From the NCBI GenBank assembly GCA_934680015.1, contig CAKUSP010000002.1, forward strand, positions 124,001 to 188,000: a stretch of 64,000 nucleotides of DNA. The letters are read 5' to 3'. The position numbers were made by a program, and so were the translations under genes. Positions within the stretch are counted from its first letter, which is position 1. Every line of letters begins with the position of its first letter. Below are positions 52,629 to 58,864 of the stretch, one piece after another. This stretch comes from an uncultured Bacteroidales bacterium. Lineage in GTDB: Bacteria; Bacteroidota; Bacteroidia; Bacteroidales; UBA932. Below the pieces are notes generated by a model. It made no database searches and was not told the origin of the DNA. It worked only from the letters and a program-made list of their open reading frames with translations.

Positions 52629-53957
52629 ATGAATATAAAAAACATATTGTTAGTGGGAGTGACGATGCTTGGCAGCTTCGTCACTTTCGCACAAAGTAAG
52701 CCCGAGGTGAAGTTCTATGGTTTTGTGAGAACTTTTTCTACAATAGATAGCCGTCTTAGTAAGTCGGGGACAGGCGAATTGTATTACTATGTCCCTATGG
52801 ATCATAATTATAACTCTAAGGGCGTAGATCTAAATGATGTGCAGACAGCCAAAAGTGCTTCTCTTACATCCAGACTGGGAGTTAATTCATCGTGGTCGTC
52901 AGGGTCTTTAAAGGTTAACGGAAAAATAGAGGCCGATTTTTATAGTGGGCTTAGTGGGGTCACCGGTACAGCTGTAATGCGCCTAAGGCAGGCTTATTTT
53001 GATATACTTACTTCTGGCTCCGATTTTAGGCTCGGGCAGGCTTGGCATCCTATGGCTGCCGACATGCCGGATGTGCTTGCATTAGAAGTCGGAGTCCCTT
53101 TCGGTCCTTTTAGCCGCACTCCGCAGTTTACCATGAATACAGCATGGGGAAAGCATATTGTTTCTACTATTTCTTTTCTTGCCCAGATGCAGTATACTTC
53201 CGCTGGTCCCGAAGGGGCTTCTGCCAATTATGCAAAGTACACTGGTGTTTGTGCCCCAGAACTTTATGTGGGGCTAACTTACAAGGGCGGTCCTTTCCTA
53301 GGAAGAGTCGGGTTTTCAGAGATGTCTATTCGTCCTCGTTATAAGGGAATGGTGGATGGAGTGGAGAGTTTTGTTTCAGATAAATTGTTTACTACGAGTG
53401 GGTTTTTGTATTTGCAGTATAAACAGAATATGTTTAGTGCTAAATTAAAATCTGTTCTTGCGCAAGGCGGAGAGCATCTTAATATGCTAGGAGGTTATGG
53501 TATTAGACATAAATTCACGGCGGAAGGGGAAGATGGACATTATGAATACACTCCTACATTGACTTCTTCTTCATGGCTTTCACTTTCTTATGGTAAAACA
53601 TATAAGGTAGGATTGTTTTTAGGTTATGCGCGTAATTTTGGAACGACTCAGAATTTGCAAGAGATAGAGACTGGATGTGGATGGGTAGACTCAAAACAGA
53701 ATTTCCTGGCGAAGAATACATATTCTAATTTGAATGCCACTTATAGGATTTCTCCATCATTTAGTTGGGTGATAGGGCCTGTTACTTTAGCCTTTGAGTA
53801 TTCATATAGTGCTGCCCAGTACGGAGAGTATGGTAAGTTTACCGCTAATGATGGTACCACTTATTCGCAGTGTGTAGGGCTTAAAGGCTTAGCCGAGAAT
53901 GGACTACACTGGGTAGGGAATCATCGCTTTCAGCTCATGAGTAAGTTTTCTTTTTAA
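52629..53957 (+). CDS. DcaP-like outer-membrane porin
   Basis: About 442 residues. Signal peptide ends SFVTFAQ; then a barrel of alternating strands opening EVKFYGFVRTFSTIDSR, with RLRQAYFDI and FRLGQAWHPMAADMPD as in the DcaP porin family, and a terminal FQLMSKFSF (aromatic C-terminus). An in-frame start at 52614 would overlap the permease and spoil the signal peptide. The DcaP relative studied in Acinetobacter favours negatively charged and dicarboxylic solutes, which fits the partner SLC13 symporter. Confidence 0.82.
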   Translation: MNIKNILLVGVTMLGSFVTFAQSKPEVKFYGFVRTFSTIDSRLSKSGTGELYYYVPMDHNYNSKGVDLNDVQTAKSASLTSRLGVNSSWSSGSLKVNGKIEADFYSGLSGVTGTAVMRLRQAYFDILTSGSDFRLGQAWHPMAADMPDVLALEVGVPFGPFSRTPQFTMNTAWGKHIVSTISFLAQMQYTSAGPEGASANYAKYTGVCAPELYVGLTYKGGPFLGRVGFSEMSIRPRYKGMVDGVESFVSDKLFTTSGFLYLQYKQNMFSAKLKSVLAQGGEHLNMLGGYGIRHKFTAEGEDGHYEYTPTLTSSSWLSLSYGKTYKVGLFLGYARNFGTTQNLQEIETGCGWVDSKQNFLAKNTYSNLNATYRISPSFSWVIGPVTLAFEYSYSAAQYGEYGKFTANDGTTYSQCVGLKGLAENGLHWVGNHRFQLMSKFSF

Positions 53958-54000
53958 GGATTACTTACTTTTAGGTATTATTATGTTGAAGAAAATAATA

Positions 54001-54008
54001 TACCTTTG
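54001..54008 (+). promoter_or_regulatory. -7 element for feoAB
   Basis: TACCTTTG, 8 nt before the ATG at 54017; very short leader. No Fur-box-like palindrome is evident. Confidence 0.5.
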
Positions 54009-54016
54009 AGCCAAGT

Positions 54017-56362
54017 ATGAATATAGGTGATTTAAAAGTTGGACAGAATGCCGAAGTGATTTCTGTCGGTGGACAAGGTAATTTAAGACAGCACTTTTTG
54101 GGGATGGGAATAATCCCGGGTGCTGTTATCGTTCTTCATAGCAAGGCTCCTATGGGGGATCCGTTAGAGATCATAGTACAGGGCTATTCGCTTACGCTTC
54201 GTCTTAATGAAGCTCGACAAATAGAAGTAAAAGTGGTCGAGCCATCGAAGAATGACTCCTCTAAGCCATCCCCTGATATAGCGTATAATCTTTCGGTGCA
54301 TGGTGATAATTCCCATCCTGGTTTTGGTGAAGAAGGGAAATATCATTCGCCAGATCATGCTAATCCCTTGCCGAAGGACGAATTGCTTACATTCGCGTTG
54401 GTCGGCCAGCAAAACAGTGGAAAGACTACTCTGTTTAATCAACTGACAGGGTCTAATCAGCATGTCGGAAACTTCCCTGGAGTAACAGTTGATAGGAAAG
54501 ATGGACAGATCCGTAATCACCCGAATACTGTAGTGACCGATTTGCCTGGAATATATTCATTGTCCACTTATACTCAAGAAGAGATAGTATCTAGAGAATT
54601 CATCTTAAATCAAAAGCCTAAGGCTATAATTAATATAGTAGATGCTAGCAACATAGAAAGGCATCTGTATTTAACTATGCAACTCATGGAGTTGGATATA
54701 CCTATGGTGTTGGCCCTTAATATGATGGATGAGTTGCGTGGTAATGGAGGAAGTGTTCGAGTAAATGTCATGGAGAGGGAATTGGGCCTTCCAGTAGTGC
54801 CAATCAGTGCAGCAAAGGGAGAAGGTGTCGATGAACTCGTGGCACATGCTATTCATATCGCTACATATCAAGAAAAACCTGCAAGACAGGATTTTTGTCC
54901 AGCTGATGAACATGGTGGTGCTGTGCATCGTTGTCTTCATGGTATAATGCACTTAATTGAAGATCATGCTTCTAGGTCTGGTATCCCTATAAGATTTGCC
55001 GCTTCACGACTAGTTGAAGGCGATAAGGAGGTGTTAGATGCGCTCTGTCTTAGTGATGAGGAAAAGCACATTCTCGGGGAGATTATTTCTCAAATGGAAA
55101 AGGAGCGTGGCTTAGATCGCTATGCCGCTATGGCCGACATGCGCTATTCTTTTATTAATCGGCTATGTTCGCAGAGTGTCGTGAAGCCTCAGATGAGTAA
55201 GGAGCGTGTACGCTCTAATAAGATAGATAAGGTTCTTACTGGAAGGTATACTGCTGTGCCAGCGTTCGTTTTGATATTGGCGTTGATTTTTTATTTGACT
55301 TTCGATGTCATAGGGACTCCACTTCAGAATCTGCTTGGGAATGGAATAGATGCTTTGGGAGCTGCAGTAAATAAAGCCTTTTTATCGTGGAATGTAAGTG
55401 AACCGGTGCGTTCGCTTGTGGTTGATGCCATATTCGGGGGCGTGGGCAGTGTGCTCAGTTTTGTCCCTATCATCATAGTGCTATTTTTCTTTCTTTCCAT
55501 GCTCGAGGATAGTGGGTATATGGCCAGGATTGCTTTTGTGTGTGATGCTTTTCTACGCAAAATCGGACTTTCTGGGCGTAGTATAGTGCCAATGCTTATC
55601 TCTTTCGGGTGTTCCGTGCCAGGGGTTATGGCTTCTCGAACTTTGCCAAGTGCTAGAGATCGTAAGATGACCATTTTACTCATTCCGTTCATGAGTTGCT
55701 CAGCGAAGATAGCTATATACGGATTTTTTGCCGCTGCTTTTTTTCCTAAACATGCCGGATTGGCTATGGTTTCTATGTACTTGTTAGGAATTTTATTGGG
55801 TATATTGGTGGCGCTTGTCCGAAAGTCTTTTTCAAAAGGGTCTTCGGCTGCTCCTTTTGTAATGGAAATGCCGACTTATCGTTTGCCACAGGCTAAAAAT
55901 GTGGGGCATCTGCTATGGGATAAGACTAAGGATTTCGTGCAGAGAGCTTTTTCTGTGATTTTCCTGGCTACGATAGTCATTTGGTTCCTGCAAAGCTTCG
56001 ATTTTAGGCTGAATCTGGTAGAGGATTATTCCCATAGCATTCTAGCTAGAGTATCAGGCCTGATAGCTCCGGTGTTCGCTCCTATGGGGTTAGGGGATTG
56101 GAGAGTGGTTACATCGCTAGTGGCTGGTTTTCTAGCAAAGGAGAGTGTGGTTTCGACTATGGAAATTTTGGGCGTGTCAGGTGTGTTGACCATGGCCTCT
56201 GCCGTGGCTATGATGGTATTCTGTTCCCTTTATACTCCATGCGTTGCGGCTATAGCCTCTATTCGTAGAGAACTTGGTGGAAAGTGGGCGGCCTTTGTAG
56301 TGCTGTTTCAGTGTGCCTTTGCTTGGGTAATAGCGTTTTTTGCATATTTGATATTCGTATGA
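54017..56362 (+). CDS. feoB: FeoA-FeoB fusion ferrous iron transporter
   Basis: 781 residues. Residues 1-75 are a FeoA SH3-like domain (LKVGQNAEVISVGGQGNLRQHFLGMGIIPGA), followed by a linker (about 75-120) and FeoB. The GTPase has G1 VGQQNSGKTTLFN, G3 DLPGIYSLSTYT and G4 LNMMDE; the membrane part has Gate motifs including LISFGCSVPGVMASRT and FMSCSAKIAIYGF. The fusion is normal for Bacteroidetes. The P-loop has Gln-Gln where Asn-Pro is usual. Its stop overlaps the start of the Cys-rich FeoB-associated protein. Confidence 0.95.
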   Translation: MNIGDLKVGQNAEVISVGGQGNLRQHFLGMGIIPGAVIVLHSKAPMGDPLEIIVQGYSLTLRLNEARQIEVKVVEPSKNDSSKPSPDIAYNLSVHGDNSHPGFGEEGKYHSPDHANPLPKDELLTFALVGQQNSGKTTLFNQLTGSNQHVGNFPGVTVDRKDGQIRNHPNTVVTDLPGIYSLSTYTQEEIVSREFILNQKPKAIINIVDASNIERHLYLTMQLMELDIPMVLALNMMDELRGNGGSVRVNVMERELGLPVVPISAAKGEGVDELVAHAIHIATYQEKPARQDFCPADEHGGAVHRCLHGIMHLIEDHASRSGIPIRFAASRLVEGDKEVLDALCLSDEEKHILGEIISQMEKERGLDRYAAMADMRYSFINRLCSQSVVKPQMSKERVRSNKIDKVLTGRYTAVPAFVLILALIFYLTFDVIGTPLQNLLGNGIDALGAAVNKAFLSWNVSEPVRSLVVDAIFGGVGSVLSFVPIIIVLFFFLSMLEDSGYMARIAFVCDAFLRKIGLSGRSIVPMLISFGCSVPGVMASRTLPSARDRKMTILLIPFMSCSAKIAIYGFFAAAFFPKHAGLAMVSMYLLGILLGILVALVRKSFSKGSSAAPFVMEMPTYRLPQAKNVGHLLWDKTKDFVQRAFSVIFLATIVIWFLQSFDFRLNLVEDYSHSILARVSGLIAPVFAPMGLGDWRVVTSLVAGFLAKESVVSTMEILGVSGVLTMASAVAMMVFCSLYTPCVAAIASIRRELGGKWAAFVVLFQCAFAWVIAFFAYLIFV

Positions 56363-56505
56363 ATGTTCCGACTATAATAATAGTTGCGGTGGTGGCTGTT
56401 TGTGCTTTTTTCGCTTTATGGTTTACACATCGCTCGAAAAAGAAGCGCGGCTGCTGTGGTTGTCCTCTGTCTTCTTGTTGTGGTGTAAAGTCTAAGAAAG
56501 TATAA
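56359..56505 (+). CDS. FeoB-associated Cys-rich membrane protein
   Basis: 48 residues: one membrane helix (VPTIIIVAVVAVCAFFALWF), a basic stretch (THRSKKKRG) and a Cys cluster CCGCPLSSCCG. This is the FeoB_associated type found downstream of feoB in many anaerobes. The start overlaps the feoB stop (ATGA). The exact role is unknown; the cysteines may bind iron or a cluster. Confidence 0.85.
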   Translation: MNVPTIIIVAVVAVCAFFALWFTHRSKKKRGCCGCPLSSCCGVKSKKV

Positions 56506-56662
56506 CTTTCAAGAAGACATCGCGTACTATTCTCTTTAAGATTTCTTCGTTTCTGTGAGCAAAAAGGGGGTATTTGCAAATCAAATGTTCATTTTATGCT
56601 TGTTGGTGAGTAAAAGTGGCTGTTTTGCTCACGGATGCCCAAAACAAGCGATGAAAAGTGAT
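56506..56662. repeat. Intergenic region with GTGAG hairpin element
   Basis: No gene. A perfect inverted repeat apart from one base, GTGAGTAAAA-N7-TTTTGCTCAC (56606-56632), and a half copy GTGAGCAAAAAGG (56555 onwards). A related copy is at 30241-30263. Confidence 0.5.
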
Positions 56663-56693
56663 TTTGTAAAGAGATACTAATTCTGTATATTTG
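56663..56693 (+). promoter_or_regulatory. Full consensus promoter of the fimbrillin-like operon
   Basis: TTTG (56663-56666), 19-nt spacer, TATATTTG (56686-56693). Leader of about 110 nt before the small-protein gene. The leader contains ATAAGATGAT-CTAAGAATATT (56781-56801), a weaker relative of the shared ~35-bp element. Confidence 0.75.
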
Positions 56694-56809
56694 TAGAAGT
56701 AGTGTATTTGTAGAATGGTTGTACCATATATTTTGGTAAGCCATTGTTTTTGTGCTGTGGGTTTGAAGTGATTTCGATAGATAAGATGATCTAAGAATAT
56801 TATTAAATT

Positions 56810-56947
56810 ATGGAAAAGAAAGTTTATTATGTACCTTCGGTGGAGGTGATTTCCATCGAGTTTAGTGGAGTGTTCGCTGCAAGCGACATTACTATGAATG
56901 CTATGAGCATCGATTCTGCTGATTCTGTTGATTATGGTGAATTTTAA
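56810..56947 (+). CDS. Small protein (45 aa) of the Y-x2-P-x3-V-I family
   Basis: 45 codons, ATG to TAA, ending 10 nt before the fimbrillin-like lipoprotein gene and following a perfect consensus promoter. The core YYVPSVEVISIEFSGVFAAS matches the motif in the small genes at 25574 and 58691. The tail is acidic (DSADSVDYGEF). No signal peptide is seen. Function unknown. Confidence 0.72.
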   Translation: MEKKVYYVPSVEVISIEFSGVFAASDITMNAMSIDSADSVDYGEF

Positions 56948-56957
56948 TTTTTAGACT

Positions 56958-57827
56958 ATGAAAAGTATTGTTAAAATTTCAGTTTCAGCGCTTCTTTGCG
57001 CGCTCGCATTGGGTTCTTGTTCGAAAGAAAAGGAAGAGGATCTTACCCCTTCATCTAAAAAGCAAAAGATTACATTCACTGCATGCCAATCGGATACCAA
57101 AACCATTTTTGGGGATAAAACAGATGGCAAATATCCGACGCTATGGACTGCTAATCAGCAGGTAGCCATTTCTTACAATCTCGGAGCTTTTCAAAATGTT
57201 GATGTACAGAATATATCGGAAGATAAAAAGACGGCCTCATTTACTGCCGAGATAGAACCCGATACCGCTGAAGGCGCTACGCACACTTTTTATGCGGTGA
57301 GCCCGGCGTATGCTACAAAATATGACAATGGGAAATTACATGTTTCTGTAGAGATGGTACAAGAACCTTTAAGCGATTCTTGCGATGAAAAATCTCAAGT
57401 ACTTATTGCTAAATCTAAGACAAGTGATGCTTTACCATCAAATGTGGAATTAAGTTTTCATCATGCTCTTGCATATGGTAAATTGAATATGGTATTACCA
57501 GATGGTCAAAGTGTTAAAAGTATTGAAATGGTATCATCAGAGAAAATAGCAGGTTGGTTTGTATATAATGAGGAAACGGACTCTATAGAAGTGTTAGACA
57601 ATGGGTTGTACGTAAGTCATCAATATTTGTATGTTTCAACCACTTTAAGTGAAGGTATTTATTTTTCATTATTCCCAATCGGAGATATGAAAGGAAAAAC
57701 TTTAAAAATAACTATTGACACAAAAGAAGGTAAATCATACACGAAAACGATAGCTCCATTAGAGAGTGGAAAACTTGCTTTCAACGCTGGTCAAGTCAGT
57801 GAATTCACAGTGAACTTTACGAAATAA
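56958..57827 (+). CDS. Fimbrillin-family surface lipoprotein
   Basis: 289 residues, lipobox LGSC (Cys21) followed by SKEKEEDL, rich in acidic residues as for surface export. Fimbrillin-like two-domain pattern: ITFTACQSDTKTIFGD near the N-terminus, LWTANQQVAISYN, HTFYAVSPAYATKY, NVELSFHHALAYGKLNM mid-protein, and FNAGQVSEFTVNF at the end. It is a short stand-alone member, so a minor pilin or tip subunit or a monomeric surface protein is possible. Co-transcribed with the 45-aa protein. Confidence 0.8.
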   Translation: MKSIVKISVSALLCALALGSCSKEKEEDLTPSSKKQKITFTACQSDTKTIFGDKTDGKYPTLWTANQQVAISYNLGAFQNVDVQNISEDKKTASFTAEIEPDTAEGATHTFYAVSPAYATKYDNGKLHVSVEMVQEPLSDSCDEKSQVLIAKSKTSDALPSNVELSFHHALAYGKLNMVLPDGQSVKSIEMVSSEKIAGWFVYNEETDSIEVLDNGLYVSHQYLYVSTTLSEGIYFSLFPIGDMKGKTLKITIDTKEGKSYTKTIAPLESGKLAFNAGQVSEFTVNFTK

Positions 57828-57847
57828 AATTTTTGAGAATAAAAGAC

Positions 57848-57882
57848 GAGGGACTCATTTGACTGAGCCCCTCATTTTGTTT
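57848..57882 (+). terminator. Intrinsic terminator after the fimbrillin-like gene
   Basis: GAGGGACTCA-TTTGAC-TGAGCCCCTC (one mismatch in a 10-bp stem), followed by ATTTTGTTTT. Confidence 0.75.
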
Positions 57883-57916
57883 TGCTTTCTGCTTTTACTC
57901 CCGCAGGATCCCTATT

Positions 57917-58186
57917 TCAGGATTTTCTTTCGCATTTTTCTCTGTAGCCTGTTTTATAACCTTGTTCTCTTGCGAAATCTATACAGTTTTGATAATCGTA
58001 AATCATTTTCTGGTCCTCCGTGTATTTTTCTTTTTCGTCGGGTGTGAATTTAGCGATTTTCGCTGTTAAGAACAAATCAGTAGAATAATTTTCATAGAAC
58101 TCAGCAGGTATTTCATAATTTTCTCGAAGAGCCATAGTTCGTCCCTCAGAATGCCATTTTCTCGGACAAAACGATGATAGAAGCAA
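57917..58186 (-). pseudogene. Rpn-family nuclease remnant (C-terminal region only)
   Basis: The minus strand encodes a fragment (STDLFLTAKIAKFTPDEKE, then KYTEDQKMIYDYQNCIDFA) closely matching the region after the nuclease domain of the intact Rpn gene at 28958-29920. Nothing of the PD-(D/E)XK domain is left. At DNA level, 57973-58020 nearly repeats 29151-29198. It is a decayed or partial copy sitting just after the fimbrillin-like operon. Confidence 0.75.
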
Positions 58187-58268
58187 AAATTAGTAAAGCC
58201 ATCTCCTACATTGTTTAAGTTAGGATTATGTATCTAACACTATTTGCTCTATTTCTGCGAGCCTTTTT

Positions 58269-58329
58269 TCTTTAGTAATGTAAAAAATATTGCGTCAGAT
58301 TTATCTTTAGTAACAAATTGCGTCAGATT
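58269..58329 (+). repeat. Short tandem-like direct repeat
   Basis: TCTTTAGTAA followed by ATTGCGTCAGATT occurs twice (ATTGCGTCAGATT at 58289-58301 and 58317-58329). Confidence 0.5.
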
Positions 58330-58369
58330 AGTATGAGAATTTCGAGGATAACGACCAAAAAGATTTACC

Positions 58370-58407
58370 AAGATGATGCAGGTTATTTTTTTTGAAGGTT
58401 ACTTAAT
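58370..58407 (+). repeat. Shared ~35-bp element, copy C
   Basis: AAGATGATGCAGGTTATT ... TTTGAAGGTTACTTAATT, matching 31436-31471 and 25377-25411. It is about 300 nt upstream of the third small-protein gene; copies A and C also share a preceding GAGA(T/A)TTTCGAG. Confidence 0.55.
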
Positions 58408-58690
58408 TTCCGAGGGTGGATTACTTGTATATCTCCGTTATAGTTAGTAACTTTACAAAGTTTTCCACAACATGAGACTTGTCTTGTCACATAGTCGTCT
58501 TTATTATATTCTCTCAAAAGTATTTGGAGGGCAGCGAAGGCTCACTTTTCTTCTGGAAAGAGGCAGGGAATATTGTATCGAAGCTATACTAACTTGTGTT
58601 AGACTTTTTGGTGCCAATGTTATATCAATTGGCACTGGACAAAAGTGTGTTTTCAAGGATAATTGCAATTTTTCCACAACAAACAATACG
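58408..58690 (+). promoter_or_regulatory. Upstream region of the third small-protein operon
   Basis: No consensus TAnnTTTG is found here. An 8-bp inverted repeat GTGCCAAT/ATTGGCAC (58611-58618 and 58628-58635) lies 55 nt before the start and could be an operator or leader hairpin. Confidence 0.35.
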
Positions 58691-58855
58691 ATGAAAAAAA
58701 CAATTCAAAATCAAAGGGGCGGGATATCCTACGCCGCTCCGGTTTGCGAAGTTATTGACCTCGTGAGCGAAACTGCAATTCTGCAGGCAAGTACTAATTC
58801 TTTTACCATTCAAAAGTGGGAAGAGGAGAATGACGAAGAAACTATAACATTCTAA
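58691..58855 (+). CDS. Small protein (54 aa) of the Y-x2-P-x3-V-I family
   Basis: 54 codons, ending 9 nt before the next lipoprotein gene. The core SYAAPVCEVIDLVSETAIL-x2-S carries the same Tyr-x2-Pro-x3-Val-Ile pattern as the small genes at 25574 and 56810. The C-terminus is strongly acidic (KWEEENDEETITF). The frame is open back to 58472, but the upstream part has no protein-like pattern and would be unique to this copy, so the ATG at 58691 is chosen. Function unknown. Confidence 0.72.
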   Translation: MKKTIQNQRGGISYAAPVCEVIDLVSETAILQASTNSFTIQKWEEENDEETITF

Positions 58856-58864
58856 TCTGCCTGT

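Noticed and set aside
58472..58690. N-terminal extension of the third small protein
   Set aside because: No protein-like pattern, absent from the two sister genes, and the ATG at 58691 begins the conserved small-protein layout.
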